Below are positions 9,222-18,371 of a stretch of DNA of 32,806 nucleotides, piece by piece. The DNA is taken from positions 1 to 32,806 of the forward strand of contig JAFUKJ010000121.1 in the NCBI GenBank assembly GCA_017467805.1, written 5' to 3'. The first letter of the stretch is position 1. Every line of letters starts with the position of its first letter. Made by a program: the position numbers and the translations under genes. The stretch is from Lachnospiraceae bacterium. GTDB lineage: Bacteria > Bacillota > Clostridia > Lachnospirales > Lachnospiraceae. The notes under the pieces were generated by a model that was not told where the DNA came from, ran no database searches, and saw nothing but the letters and a program-made list of their open reading frames with translations.

Positions 9222-9755
9222 ATGGCAACATGGAATTCAAGGGGATTGCGAGGTTCCTTACTGGAGGAAATGATTAACAGGACTAATGAAAAATATCGGG
9301 AGTGTAAACTGGCATTGATTCAGAAGGTACCAACACCGATTACACCGATTAATATTGATAAGGAAAGCAGACATATTACATTAGCGTACTTTGACCAGAA
9401 GAGTACGGTAGACTATATTGGTGCCGTGCAGGGAATCCCTGTTTGCTTTGATGCCAAGGAATGCGCAGTTGATACCTTTACCTTGCAGAATATACATCCG
9501 CATCAGGTGGAATTCATGCGGGATTTTGAAAGACAGGACGGCGTTGCTTTCTTTTTAATATATTATACGAAGCGGGATGTGATGTATTATCTGCCGTTTC
9601 GTGATTTGGCAGTTTTCTGGAGCCGCATGGAAGAGGGCGGACGAAAGAGCTTTCGCTTTGACGAATTAAATCCTAAGTATTTTATTGAGAAGAAGCAGGG
9701 AATTCTTGTTCCGTATCTTGATATGCTTCAAATGGATTTAAGCGAGAGAGAATAA
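9222..9755 (+). CDS. recU: Holliday junction resolvase RecU
   Basis: 177 residues. RGLRGSLLEEMINRTNEKY at the N-terminus and STVDYIGAVQGIPVCFDAKE are RecU hallmarks; D64, D77 and K79 occupy the positions of the D/E/K nuclease metal site (the Bacillus enzyme has Asp, Glu, Lys with the same 13 and 2 residue spacing, so one Glu is Asp here). RecU cleaves four-way DNA junctions during recombination and chromosome segregation in Gram-positives. The ATG has AAAGGAAA upstream. It ends 26 bp before the promoter of the histidine operon and no clear terminator separates them. In other Firmicutes recU lies next to ponA, which is not the case here. Confidence 0.9.
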   Translation: MATWNSRGLRGSLLEEMINRTNEKYRECKLALIQKVPTPITPINIDKESRHITLAYFDQKSTVDYIGAVQGIPVCFDAKECAVDTFTLQNIHPHQVEFMRDFERQDGVAFFLIYYTKRDVMYYLPFRDLAVFWSRMEEGGRKSFRFDELNPKYFIEKKQGILVPYLDMLQMDLSERE

Positions 9756-9780
9756 GTATCGTATTCCGATTGTTAAAAGG

Positions 9781-9809
9781 TTGACATGGTTAAGGAAAAT
9801 GTGTATACT
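9781..9809 (+). promoter_or_regulatory. Sigma-A promoter of the histidine operon
   Basis: TTGACA (9781-9786), a 17-bp spacer and TATACT (9804-9809) make a near-perfect vegetative promoter. Transcription would begin near 9816 and give a leader of about 95 nt before the hisZ ATG. Confidence 0.88.
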
Positions 9810-9832
9810 ATATTTTATCATGATAACAAATT

Positions 9833-9863
9833 AGCACGTTACTACGCTAAAGCATGACGCGCT
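9833..9863 (+). promoter_or_regulatory. Hairpin in the his leader, possible attenuating or stabilising element
   Basis: AGCACGTTA (9833-9841) can pair with TGACGCGCT (9855-9863) with one A/C mismatch and one G-U pair, leaving a 13-nt loop. It is followed by no T-run, so it is not a terminator. The leader is too short for a T-box and has no run of His codons; function is unclear. Confidence 0.35.
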
Positions 9864-9911
9864 TAAGGCAGAATAGATTTAGATAAGAATATAATTTGAG
9901 GAGTGACATAT

Positions 9912-11096
9912 ATGGAATTTATGGGAAAACGTTTGGTACATACACCAGAAGGTGTGCGCGATATCTATGGCGCAGAGTATGCCAATAAGTTAAATATTCA
10001 GAATCTTTTTCACGAGAAGCTTAGAAGCTATGGATATCAGGATATCCAGACACCAACCTTTGAGTTTTTTGATGTTTTCAGTCGTGAGATTGGAACAACA
10101 GCGTCTAAGGAGTTATATAAGTTCTTTGATAAGGAGGGTAATACACTGGTATTGAGACCTGATTTTACACCTTCTATCGCTAGAAGTGCTGCCAAGTACT
10201 TTATGGATGAGACGATTCCTTTACGTTTTTGCTATTTGGGAAATAATTTTATTAATACAGATAATTTACAGGGAAAGCTTAAGGAAACTACACAGATGGG
10301 CGCTGAGCTGATTGGAGATTCGTCTCCTGAGGCGGATGCAGAGATGATTTCTATGCTTGTAGAGGCACTTTTGAATACAGGTTTAAAGGAGTTTCAGGTA
10401 TCTATCGGTCAGGCAGAGTATTTTAAGGGCTTATGTGCGCAGGCAGGACTTGATACAGATACTGAGCTTGCACTTCGTGAGTTGATTTCTAATCGCAATT
10501 ACTTTGGTGCAGAGGAGTTTTTGGCAGGCAGAAATATTTCTGATGAGGATATTAAGGCTCTTTTATCTGTTACAGAACTGTTTGGTTCCTATGAGATACT
10601 TGATGAAGCTTTAAAATTCGCAAGAAATGAGCGTTCTGTGAAAGCAATTGAGCGTTTGCAGAAGGTGTATGAGGTGTTAAAGCTTTATGGAGTTGAGAAG
10701 TACATATCCTTTGATTTGGCAATGGTAAGTAAGTATAACTATTATACAGGCGTTATTTTTAATGCGTATACATATGGCACAGGAAGTGCGATTGCAAAGG
10801 GCGGCCGCTATGATAATTTATTAGAGAAGTTTGGTAAGCCATCGCCAGCAACAGGCTTTGTTGTGATTATTGATGATTTGGTTGCAGCATTAACAAGTCA
10901 GAAGCTTTGCCCTGAGGTAGAGAATAAGAATTTATTACTTGTATATAGCTGCGATGCCGAAAAGGCAATTAGCGAGGCTAAAAAGTATCGTAATGAAGGC
11001 TATTCGACTGTAATGATGAAGCAGGAGAAGTCTAAGGAAGCATATGAGCAGTTTGCAAAGGCAAATCATTTTGCAAAGCTGATTTATGTGGATTAA
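9912..11096 (+). CDS. hisZ: ATP phosphoribosyltransferase regulatory subunit HisZ
   Basis: 394 residues from the ATG at 9912, which has GAGGAG 8 nt upstream; a GTG at 9903 overlaps that SD and is unlikely. The protein is a histidyl-tRNA-synthetase paralog: TPEGVRDIYG at the N-terminus, a class II core with LRPDFTPSIAR (motif 2 region), and GGRYDNLLEKFGKPSPATGF near the C-terminal core. HisZ has no aminoacylation role; it binds short-form HisG and gives it histidine feedback control. The following gene is indeed the short HisG, confirming the pair. First gene of the his operon; hisG follows after 44 bp. Confidence 0.94.
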   Translation: MEFMGKRLVHTPEGVRDIYGAEYANKLNIQNLFHEKLRSYGYQDIQTPTFEFFDVFSREIGTTASKELYKFFDKEGNTLVLRPDFTPSIARSAAKYFMDETIPLRFCYLGNNFINTDNLQGKLKETTQMGAELIGDSSPEADAEMISMLVEALLNTGLKEFQVSIGQAEYFKGLCAQAGLDTDTELALRELISNRNYFGAEEFLAGRNISDEDIKALLSVTELFGSYEILDEALKFARNERSVKAIERLQKVYEVLKLYGVEKYISFDLAMVSKYNYYTGVIFNAYTYGTGSAIAKGGRYDNLLEKFGKPSPATGFVVIIDDLVAALTSQKLCPEVENKNLLLVYSCDAEKAISEAKKYRNEGYSTVMMKQEKSKEAYEQFAKANHFAKLIYVD

Positions 11097-11140
11097 TCGG
11101 AACTAATCGTTATATTGGTTTTGGGAAAGGTGATTAGAAA

Positions 11141-11788
11141 ATGAGCGAAGATATGAGATATCTGACCTTTGCCCTTGGTAAAGGCAGACTTGCGTATAAA
11201 ACATTAGATTTATTAGAGAAGATTGGTATTACCTGTGAGGAGATGAAGGATAAGGATTCCAGAAAGCTTATCTTTGTGAATGAGGAGTTAAAGCTTAAGT
11301 TCTTCCTTGCAAAGGCTTCCGATGTACCTACTTACGTTGAGTATGGTGCGGCGGATTTTGGTGTAGTAGGTAAGGATACTATTTTAGAAGAGAATCGTAA
11401 GGTATACGAGGTTATGGATCTTGGCTTTGGAAAGTGCCGTATGTGTGTGTGTGGTCCTGCATCAGCGAAGGAGCTTTTACAGCATCATGCGATGATTCGT
11501 GTAGCTAGTAAGTATCCTAATATTGCCAAGGATTATTTCTATAATAAGAAGCATCAGACAGTAGATATTATCAAACTTCATGGTTCTGTAGAGTTAGGAC
11601 CGATTGTAGGTTTGAGCGATGTTATCGTAGATATCGTAGAGACTGGTTCTACACTTCGTGAGAACGGCTTGGAGGTATTAGAGGAGATTTGCCCATTATC
11701 AGCCAGAATGATTGTGAATCAGGTAAGCATGAAGATGGAAGCAGATAGAATTAAGGAAATACTTCAGGCGTTGAAGGCACAATTATAG
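11141..11788 (+). CDS. hisG: ATP phosphoribosyltransferase catalytic subunit HisG (short form)
   Basis: 215 residues, the short-form length, lacking the C-terminal regulatory domain and therefore needing HisZ. Starts LTFALGKGRLAYKTLDLLEKIG; EYGAADFGVVGKDTILEE and the PRPP-binding IVDIVETGSTLRENGL motif are typical. The enzyme condenses ATP and PRPP to N1-(5-phosphoribosyl)-ATP, the first committed step of histidine synthesis. The ATG has AAAGGTGA 8 nt upstream. Operon position: second, between hisZ and hisD. Confidence 0.96.
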   Translation: MSEDMRYLTFALGKGRLAYKTLDLLEKIGITCEEMKDKDSRKLIFVNEELKLKFFLAKASDVPTYVEYGAADFGVVGKDTILEENRKVYEVMDLGFGKCRMCVCGPASAKELLQHHAMIRVASKYPNIAKDYFYNKKHQTVDIIKLHGSVELGPIVGLSDVIVDIVETGSTLRENGLEVLEEICPLSARMIVNQVSMKMEADRIKEILQALKAQL

Positions 11789-11822
11789 TTAAGCATTTGA
11801 AATAGAAAGGTATGGTTAATAT

Positions 11823-13115
11823 ATGAGAATCGTAACTCTTACAAATGAGACAAAGAAGAATCTGTTAGAGGATTTGTTAAAGAGAAGTACAAATGATTAC
11901 GGCGAGTATGAGAAAATCGTTGCAGATATCATTGAGAATGTAAAGTCAAGAAAAGAAGAGGCTATTTTTGAGTATTCTTTGAAGTTTGATAAGTGTGTAA
12001 TGACAAAGGATACCTTTATGGTAACACCTGAAGAGATTCAGGAGGCATATACACAGATTGATGAGAATTTTATCCGTGTTATGAAGGATTCTGCTGCCAA
12101 TATCAGAGCGTATCATGAGAAGCAGAAGAGAAACAGCTGGTTTGATGCCAAGGAAGACGGCACTATCTTAGGTCAGAAGATTACACCAATGCAGACTGTA
12201 GGTGTATATGTACCAGGCGGAAAGGCTGCTTACCCTTCTACCACATTAATGAATGTAGTACCTGCAAAGGTAGCAGGCGTTCCTAATATCGTAATGACAA
12301 CTCCTGCAGGTGCAGATGGTAAGGTAAATCCTGCTACATTGGTAGCTGCTGATATTGCAGGTGTTGACAAGATTTTCAAGGTTGGCGGCGCACAGGCGAT
12401 TGCAGCATTGGCATATGGAACAGAGATGATTCCTAAGGTAGATAAGATTGTAGGACCTGGTAATATCTTCGTTGCATTGGCAAAGCGTGCTGTATACGGA
12501 CATGTTAGTATTGACTCTATTGCAGGACCTTCTGAGATTTTAGTTTTAGCAGACGAGACTGCTACACCTAAGTATGTTGCTGCTGATTTATTATCACAGG
12601 CAGAGCATGATGAGCTTGCGTCTGCTATTTTAGTTACAACAAGCCGTGAGCTTGCAGAGGCAGTTTCTAAGGAAGTAGATGTATTCTTAAGCAAATTAAG
12701 TCGTACAGAGATTATGCAGAAGTCATTAGATAACTATGGATATATTTTAATTGCTCCTGATATGGAGACTGCAATTGAAGCGACAAATGAGATTGCTTCT
12801 GAGCACTTAGAGATTTTGACTAAGAATCCGTTTGATACGATGACAAAGATTAAGAATGCAGGTGCTATCTTCCTTGGTGAGTATTCATCAGAGCCACTTG
12901 GTGATTACTATGCTGGACCAAATCATGTATTACCGACCAATGGAACTGCAAAGTTCTTCTCACCTTTGAATGTTGACGATTATGTGAAGAAATCAAGCAT
13001 TATCAGCTACTCAAGAGAGGCATTGGAGAAGGTACATAAGGATATTGAGCTTTTCGCTGAGAAGGAAGGCTTAACAGCACACGCAAATTCAATCAGAGTC
13101 AGATTTGAAGATTAA
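11823..13115 (+). CDS. hisD: Histidinol dehydrogenase HisD
   Basis: 430 residues, normal for the family. GVYVPGGKAAYPSTTLMN, the NAD-binding PKVDKIVGPGNIFVALAKR, SIAGPSEILV, and DLLSQAEHDELA segments are intact, as are the zinc-site residues expected in these motifs (Gln/His of SQAEHD). It oxidises L-histidinol to histidine in two NAD-dependent steps, the end of the pathway. GAAAGG lies 12 nt before the ATG; a four-codon frame at 11812-11826 ends across the start, but its own SD spacing is too short to be used. Third gene of the his operon. Confidence 0.97.
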   Translation: MRIVTLTNETKKNLLEDLLKRSTNDYGEYEKIVADIIENVKSRKEEAIFEYSLKFDKCVMTKDTFMVTPEEIQEAYTQIDENFIRVMKDSAANIRAYHEKQKRNSWFDAKEDGTILGQKITPMQTVGVYVPGGKAAYPSTTLMNVVPAKVAGVPNIVMTTPAGADGKVNPATLVAADIAGVDKIFKVGGAQAIAALAYGTEMIPKVDKIVGPGNIFVALAKRAVYGHVSIDSIAGPSEILVLADETATPKYVAADLLSQAEHDELASAILVTTSRELAEAVSKEVDVFLSKLSRTEIMQKSLDNYGYILIAPDMETAIEATNEIASEHLEILTKNPFDTMTKIKNAGAIFLGEYSSEPLGDYYAGPNHVLPTNGTAKFFSPLNVDDYVKKSSIISYSREALEKVHKDIELFAEKEGLTAHANSIRVRFED

Positions 13116-13141
13116 TTACGAAATATTTGTGGAGGTGGAAT

Positions 13142-13729
13142 ATGAGTAGAAGTGCAAGTGTAAACAGAGTTACTAAGGAAACAGACATTCAGATGTGTTT
13201 GAATTTGGACGGAGACGGAGCTTCCAATATCAGTACAGGAATCGGATTCTTTGACCATATGTTAGAGGGCTTTGCAAAGCATGGTTTCTTTAACTTAGAT
13301 GTTGCAATTAAGGGCGATTTGAAGGTGGATGGACATCATACAGTAGAGGATGCAGGTATTGTTCTTGGTAATGCTATTCGTGAGGCGGCAGGCGATAAGA
13401 AGGGTATTAAGCGTTATGGTTACTTTATTCTTCCAATGGACGATGCTTTGGCTCTTTGCGCAGTAGATTTGTGCGGACGTCCATATTTACAGTTTGACTG
13501 TAATTTTCCTGATGCAATGTGCGGTGAGCTGGATACTTCTCTTGTGAAGGAGTTCTTCTATGCGGTTTCTTATAGCGCAGGCATGAATATTCATATTAAG
13601 ATGTTAAGCGGTGATAACAGTCACCACATGATAGAAGCAATTTTCAAGGCATTTGCGAAGGCTTTGGATGATGCCACCTCTTATGATAATAGAATTCAGG
13701 ATGTATTATCTACCAAGGGTAGCCTGTAG
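13142..13729 (+). CDS. hisB: Imidazoleglycerol-phosphate dehydratase HisB (monofunctional)
   Basis: 195 residues from the ATG at 13142, supported by GGAGGTGG 3-10 nt upstream; a TTG at 13127 precedes the SD and is rejected. [27 protein letters not shown] and [20 protein letters not shown] carry the His/Glu ligands of the two catalytic Mn sites. It dehydrates imidazole-glycerol phosphate to imidazole-acetol phosphate. There is no histidinol-phosphatase domain. Starts 26 bp after hisD and is followed by hisIE after 14 bp. Confidence 0.96.
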   Translation: MSRSASVNRVTKETDIQMCLNLDGDGASNISTGIGFFDHMLEGFAKHGFFNLDVAIKGDLKVDGHHTVEDAGIVLGNAIREAAGDKKGIKRYGYFILPMDDALALCAVDLCGRPYLQFDCNFPDAMCGELDTSLVKEFFYAVSYSAGMNIHIKMLSGDNSHHMIEAIFKAFAKALDDATSYDNRIQDVLSTKGSL

Positions 13730-13743
13730 GAAAGGATAAAAGC

Positions 13744-15027
13744 ATGAGTAAGAAATTAATTGATGCATGTATATATTTATATCAGGGTAAGGCTGTCAGA
13801 AGTCTTACAGACCATACTGTAGTAAGCGAGGAACCAGCAGAGCTTGCTTTGTTTTACTGTAATAACAGTGCAGACAGAATTATTGTATTTGACCAGTCTG
13901 TCACAGATGATGAGCATGAGGCTGCACTTGATGTAATTAAGAAGATTGCGCTTGTCAGCGAAGTGCCTGTTATCGGAGCAGGTAATGTAAAGCGTATGGA
14001 AGATATTAAGAAGCTGCTTTATGCGGGGTGTGCAAAGGCGGTTTTGAATTATTCTAAGACATCTAATGTTGAAATTACTGAAGAAGTATCTAAGAAGTTT
14101 GGTAAGGGTAAGATACTTGCGGCATATGCCAATGTATCTGAGCTTGAGACAAATAAGGCATTGCTTGAGGAGTATGTAAGTGAACTGATCTGTATGAACT
14201 CTAACATCATTTCTGATGCATATGCTGTTACAGCACTTCCTTCTACCTGCGTTGCAGAGCGTATGGAAGAGGATGCTTTGGCGACATTGTTAGGCCATGA
14301 GGGAATTGACGGTATCACAGGTAATTTTGTAAATGACCATGCCAAGGATATCTATATTTGGAAACAGGCACTTGCAAAGCAGGGGCTTACTGTTAGTGTT
14401 TGTGAGGCTGCTTATAAATGGAGTGACTTTAAGCTGAATTCAGACGGAATGCTTCCAGTTGTAGTACAGGATTATAGAACAAACGAAGTATTACAGGTAG
14501 CTTATATGAATGAAGAGTCTTATAATAAGACAATTGAGACAGGTAAGATGACTTATTGGAGCAGAAGCCGTAACGAGCTTTGGACAAAGGGTGAGACAAG
14601 TGGTCATTTCCAGTATGTAAAGTCCTTAACTGTAGATTGCGATATGGATACTATGTTAGCAAAGGTTTCACAGGTTGGCGCAGCATGTCACACAGGCAGC
14701 TATTCATGCTTCTTTAATGAGGTATTGAAGAAGGAATATAATGACACAAATCCACTCAAGGTATTTGAGGATGTATATGGTGTTATTATGGATAGAAAGG
14801 TGAATCCAAAGGAAGGCTCTTATACCAATTATCTCTTTGATAAGGGCGTTGATAAGATATTGAAGAAGCTTGGCGAAGAGGCAACAGAGATTGTTATTGC
14901 AGCTAAGAATCCTAATGTAAATGAGATTAAGTATGAAATCTCAGATTTCCTCTATCATATGATGGTTCTTATGGTAGAGAAGGGGGTAACCTGGGAAGAA
15001 ATCATGGTGGAACTGGCAAACAGATAA
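13744..15027 (+). CDS. hisIE: HisIE fused to an N-terminal HisF/HisA-like domain
   Basis: 427 residues, about twice the usual 200-230 of HisIE. From about residue 228 onwards it is a standard bifunctional enzyme: phosphoribosyl-AMP cyclohydrolase ([23 protein letters not shown], then zinc-binding CDMDTML and [13 protein letters not shown]) followed by phosphoribosyl-ATP pyrophosphatase (about residues 335-427; [16 protein letters not shown]). Residues 1 to about 210 resemble the first half of a HisF or HisA TIM barrel ([39 protein letters not shown]), but the position of the HisF catalytic Asp11 is Tyr (CIYL for CLDV). The extra domain is therefore probably not an active synthase; it may be structural or regulatory. 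Last gene of the his operon here; SD AGGAAAGG upstream. Confidence 0.9.
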   Translation: MSKKLIDACIYLYQGKAVRSLTDHTVVSEEPAELALFYCNNSADRIIVFDQSVTDDEHEAALDVIKKIALVSEVPVIGAGNVKRMEDIKKLLYAGCAKAVLNYSKTSNVEITEEVSKKFGKGKILAAYANVSELETNKALLEEYVSELICMNSNIISDAYAVTALPSTCVAERMEEDALATLLGHEGIDGITGNFVNDHAKDIYIWKQALAKQGLTVSVCEAAYKWSDFKLNSDGMLPVVVQDYRTNEVLQVAYMNEESYNKTIETGKMTYWSRSRNELWTKGETSGHFQYVKSLTVDCDMDTMLAKVSQVGAACHTGSYSCFFNEVLKKEYNDTNPLKVFEDVYGVIMDRKVNPKEGSYTNYLFDKGVDKILKKLGEEATEIVIAAKNPNVNEIKYEISDFLYHMMVLMVEKGVTWEEIMVELANR

Positions 15028-15079
15028 TTGCTGAACACATGATTTGATGCTTTTGTCAGAAACTTCCCAACAATTTCAT

Positions 15080-15109
15080 ATGGCAAAGTGTGAATAAATA
15101 CGATATACT
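15080..15109 (+). promoter_or_regulatory. Putative sigma-A promoter of the GH25 muramidase gene
   Basis: ATGGCA (15080-15085), an 18-bp spacer and TATACT (15104-15109). The -35 matches only 4 of 6, the -10 is good. Start of transcription near 15116 would exclude the upstream in-frame GTG at 15090 and supports the ATG at 15153. Confidence 0.5.
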
Positions 15110-15152
15110 GTATTTGTGGGAAAACTCACGGAAAGGGGAGAACATATCACAA

Positions 15153-16325
15153 ATGACGAGAGGTCGTATTTACAGATGCAAAAAGATGCTTACAAAAGGT
15201 TTATGCATCGCATTGGCATCCTTGATGTTATCGGGAGTGCCTACACTTCATACAAATGCTAACACGATTCAAACAGGTATTGATGTGTCTAAATGGCAGG
15301 GGAAGATTGACTGGAATGCTGTAGCAAAGAGCGGTGTTTCCTTTGCGTTTATCAAGGCAGGCAGCCTGAAGAGTGGAATTGATGATTATTTCTTTGCCAA
15401 TATGTTAGGCGCCAAGGCGGCAGGAATTAAGACAGGTGTTTATATTTATTCCTACGCAACCAATGTTCATGAAGCAGCGATGGAAGCGCAGTTTGTGCTG
15501 AATCTGGTACAGAATCTTGAGGTTTCCTATCCGATTGTCTGGGATGTGGAGGACAAGGTTCAGCAGAGCTTAAGTGCGGACACTCTGGCATTGATGGCAA
15601 ATACCTTCTGTGCTTTGGTTGAAGCAGAAGGATATCATCCAATGGTTTATGCAAATAAATATTGGTTTAACAGCAAAATCGGAAATATACATTATGATAA
15701 ATGGGTAGCACAGTGGGGCAATAAGCTGGATATCCCTGATGCTTCTGTATGGCAGTATAGCAGTACGGGAAGAATCAACGGAATCAGCGGTGATGTAGAT
15801 TTGAACTTTTCTTTAAAGGATTATTCTACTACAATTGTTGATACAGGCTTTGTGTCTCGTAAGGGTGCGATTTATTATTACGAGAATTACAAGATGAAGA
15901 AGGGCTGGCTGGATTTGAACGGTGCCAGATACTTATTTGATGGAACAGGTAAGCTTTATACGGGATGGCTTCCAACAGAGAATGGAACCTTCTATTTTAA
16001 ACCTGATGGAACAATGGCATTAGGTTTAACCTTGGTGGATAATAAGCTGTATTACTTTGATTCCAACGGTCTGATGCTGACAGGCTTACATGAGCTTGCA
16101 GGCTTGAAGTTCTTCTTCGGTGCGGACGGTGTCATGTATACGGGCTTCCTTGATTTTCCAGATGGCAAAAGATACTTTGCTGCGGACGGTCATATGGAAA
16201 CAGGTATGGTGACGATTGGCAACCACATTTATTACTTCGATGCAAATGGTGTTATGCAGACTGGTGTCATTGACATTGGTGGTGTATTATGTACATTTGA
16301 CGAAGAAGGACGATTTATCGGATAA
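15153..16325 (+). CDS. Secreted GH25 muramidase with C-terminal cell-wall-binding repeats
   Basis: 390 residues from ATG 15153 (AAAGGGGAG upstream, 12 nt spacing). A basic N-terminus and hydrophobic core (LTKGLCIALASLMLSGVP) form a signal peptide, probably cleaved near the HTNA region. The GH25 domain spans about residues 40-230: GIDVSKWQ with D44, and VWDVED with D131 and E133 at the active-site strand end; GDVDLN is the usual final strand. From about 240 to the end are roughly seven degenerate aromatic/Gly repeats of the form YYFDxNGxMxTG, like choline-binding or Cpl-7/SH3-type wall anchors. It would hydrolyse the beta-1,4 MurNAc-GlcNAc bond of peptidoglycan at the cell surface or outside. 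A single gene between the his operon and the radical SAM block. Confidence 0.93.
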   Translation: MTRGRIYRCKKMLTKGLCIALASLMLSGVPTLHTNANTIQTGIDVSKWQGKIDWNAVAKSGVSFAFIKAGSLKSGIDDYFFANMLGAKAAGIKTGVYIYSYATNVHEAAMEAQFVLNLVQNLEVSYPIVWDVEDKVQQSLSADTLALMANTFCALVEAEGYHPMVYANKYWFNSKIGNIHYDKWVAQWGNKLDIPDASVWQYSSTGRINGISGDVDLNFSLKDYSTTIVDTGFVSRKGAIYYYENYKMKKGWLDLNGARYLFDGTGKLYTGWLPTENGTFYFKPDGTMALGLTLVDNKLYYFDSNGLMLTGLHELAGLKFFFGADGVMYTGFLDFPDGKRYFAADGHMETGMVTIGNHIYYFDANGVMQTGVIDIGGVLCTFDEEGRFIG

Positions 16326-16344
16326 TTAAACATTGTAAAGACTT

Positions 16345-16384
16345 AACACCTGTGTTATGCTTTTAAGGCTACACAGGTTGTTTT
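16345..16384 (+). terminator. Probable terminator after the GH25 gene
   Basis: CCTGTGT (16349-16355) pairs with ACACAGG (16371-16377) and the flanking AACA/TGTT extends the stem with a one-base bulge; the loop is 15 nt and TTTT follows at 16381-16384. Imperfect but in the right place. Confidence 0.65.
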
Positions 16385-16392
16385 GATGTACA

Positions 16393-16435
16393 CGCAAAAG
16401 CAAGGAAGATATCGCATAAATGTGATGCTTTTGCG
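16393..16435 (+). repeat. Perfect 10-bp inverted repeat upstream of the TIGR03960 gene
   Basis: CGCAAAAGCA (16393-16402) and TGCTTTTGCG (16426-16435) are exact reverse complements separated by 23 bases. No T-run follows, so it is not an ordinary terminator. It starts in the last base of ATGTACAC, a string also found at the start of the 21412 element. It sits 40 bp before the start codon and could be an RNA leader hairpin or an operator. Confidence 0.6.
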
Positions 16436-16475
16436 GCGCAATATAAATTTTATTAAGTAGAAACGGAGAAATTAC

Positions 16476-18371
16476 ATGCGAAATTTAGCGCTAAGTGATG
16501 AGATTTTATTAAAAATTGAAAAGCCTGCACGTTATATTGGTAATGAAGTAAATAGCGTCATGAAGGATAAGGAGCAGGTAGATATTCGTTTTGCCATGTG
16601 CTTTCCTGATGTATATGAGATAGGAATGTCACATCTTGGAATTCAGATTATCTATGATATGTTAAACAGCTTTGAGGATACATGGTGTGAACGAGTGTAT
16701 TCGCCATGGCCTGATTTGGATGCTATTATGAGAGAGCAGAATATCCCTCTCTTCGCTTTGGAGTCACAGGAGCCTTTGAAGGACTTCGATTTCCTTGGTA
16801 TTACGATTCAGTATGAAATGTGCTATACCAATATATTACAGGTCATTGATTTGGCGCAGATTCCGCTTATGGCAAAGGATAGAACTGAGGAGCATCCGAT
16901 TGTTATTGGTGGTGGTCCATGTGCATACAATCCTGAGCCAATCGCAGATTTCTTCGATATTTTCTATATAGGTGAGGGCGAAACCCAGTACCGTAATTTA
17001 CTGGATTTATATAAGGAATGTAAGGCAAAGAATATAAGTCGAACAGAATTTTTAGCTATGGCAGCTAAGATTCCAGGACTTTATGTGCCACAGTTTTATG
17101 AGGTAAGCTATAAGGAGGATGGCACAATTGCGTCATTTACTCCGACTAGAGAGGACATTCCTGCAAAGGTTATGAAGGAAATCGTAAAGGATGTTACGAA
17201 TACCTATTATCCTGAGAAGCCTGTTGTGCCATTTATCAAGTGTACACAGGACAGAGTTGTGCTTGAGATTCAGCGTGGCTGCACCAGAGGCTGTCGTTTT
17301 TGTCAGGCAGGTCAGCTTTACCGTCCTGTTAGAGAGCGTGATGTTGAGATGCTTAAAGAGTACGCAGTTAAGATGCTGGCAAATACTGGTCATGAAGAGA
17401 TTTCGCTGAGTTCTTTGAGTTCAAGTGATTATTCGCAGTTGGAAGAACTGGTAAATTTCCTGATTGATGAATGTAATGAGAAGAAGATTAATATTTCACT
17501 GCCTTCACTTCGTATTGATGCCTTTTCTCTTGATGTTATGGAGAAGGTGCAGGATGTGAAGAAGAGCAGTCTGACCTTTGCACCCGAGGCAGGAAGTCAG
17601 AGATTAAGAAATGTTATTAATAAAGGCTTAACAGAGGAAGTTATTTTAAATGGTTCAAAGCTTGCTTTTGAGGGCGGCTGGACAAGAGTAAAGCTTTACT
17701 TTATGCTTGGTCTTCCAACTGAGACAGAAGAGGATATCAGAGGTATTGCAGAGCTTTCTAATAAGATAGCTGCAACATTCTATGAGACAGTTCCAAAGGA
17801 GAAGAGAAATGGTAAGGTACAGATTGTAGCAAGTACTTCTTTCTTTATTCCAAAGCCATTTACACCATTCCAGTGGGCGCCTCAGTGTACTAAAGAGCAG
17901 TTCTTGGATAAGGCTTATTTAACAAAGCGTTCTATTATGGAGCAGCTTAACCAGAAGAGCATTAAGTATAACTGGCATGAGGCTGACGCAAGTGTTATGG
18001 AGGGTATCCTTGCACGAGGCGACAGAAAGGTTGCAGAGGTTATCTTAAAGGCTTATCAGAAAGGCTGTATTTACGATGCATGGGCTGAGTACTATCAGAA
18101 TGATGTCTGGATGCAGACCTTTGAAGAGTGTGGTATTGATATTGGATTCTATACTACAAGAGAAAGAGATTTGGATGAGATTTTCCCTTGGGATTTCATT
18201 GATTGCGGTGTAACCAAGGAGTTCTTAAAGAGAGAATGGCTACAGGCAACCAAGGAAGAAGTAACAAAGAATTGTTATATAGAGTGTAATGCATGTGGAG
18301 CAGCTCGTTTTGGCTGTGGTGTATGTGTAGAGCCTAGAAAGACAAAGGAAGGTGCAAACAATGAAGCTTAG
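16476..18371 (+). CDS. B12-binding-domain radical SAM protein, TIGR03960 type
   Basis: 631 residues. An N-terminal Rossmann-like B12-binding domain (FAMCFPDVYEIGMSHLGIQI) is followed by the radical SAM core with the cluster cysteines C269, C273, C276 (RGCTRGCRFC) and PEAGSQRLRNVINKG further on. The C-terminus has a second Cys cluster (NCYIECNACGAARFGCGVC), probably a metal site. GGAG lies 7 nt before the ATG. In many bacteria this family is immediately followed by, or fused to, a TIGR03936 protein and an RNase E/G gene, as here; the substrate is not established to my knowledge. Its last 11 nt overlap the start of the next gene, so translational coupling is expected. Confidence 0.92.
   Translation: MRNLALSDEILLKIEKPARYIGNEVNSVMKDKEQVDIRFAMCFPDVYEIGMSHLGIQIIYDMLNSFEDTWCERVYSPWPDLDAIMREQNIPLFALESQEPLKDFDFLGITIQYEMCYTNILQVIDLAQIPLMAKDRTEEHPIVIGGGPCAYNPEPIADFFDIFYIGEGETQYRNLLDLYKECKAKNISRTEFLAMAAKIPGLYVPQFYEVSYKEDGTIASFTPTREDIPAKVMKEIVKDVTNTYYPEKPVVPFIKCTQDRVVLEIQRGCTRGCRFCQAGQLYRPVRERDVEMLKEYAVKMLANTGHEEISLSSLSSSDYSQLEELVNFLIDECNEKKINISLPSLRIDAFSLDVMEKVQDVKKSSLTFAPEAGSQRLRNVINKGLTEEVILNGSKLAFEGGWTRVKLYFMLGLPTETEEDIRGIAELSNKIAATFYETVPKEKRNGKVQIVASTSFFIPKPFTPFQWAPQCTKEQFLDKAYLTKRSIMEQLNQKSIKYNWHEADASVMEGILARGDRKVAEVILKAYQKGCIYDAWAEYYQNDVWMQTFEECGIDIGFYTTRERDLDEIFPWDFIDCGVTKEFLKREWLQATKEEVTKNCYIECNACGAARFGCGVCVEPRKTKEGANNEA

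Noticed and set aside
11812-11826. Four-codon leader ORF ending at the hisD start
   Set aside because: The only SD, GAAAGG, ends 1 nt before its ATG, so it is unlikely to be translated.
12230-12694. 154-residue open frame on the minus strand inside hisD
   Set aside because: It is a shadow of hisD codon bias (Ala/Thr-rich) without SD or domain.
15090-15152. Upstream extension of the GH25 gene to GTG 15090
   Set aside because: It would lie upstream of the predicted start of transcription and places the signal peptide far from the N-terminus.
16326-16475. CRISPR-like or phage attachment structure
   Set aside because: Only one terminator and one inverted repeat; no direct repeats or integrase nearby.
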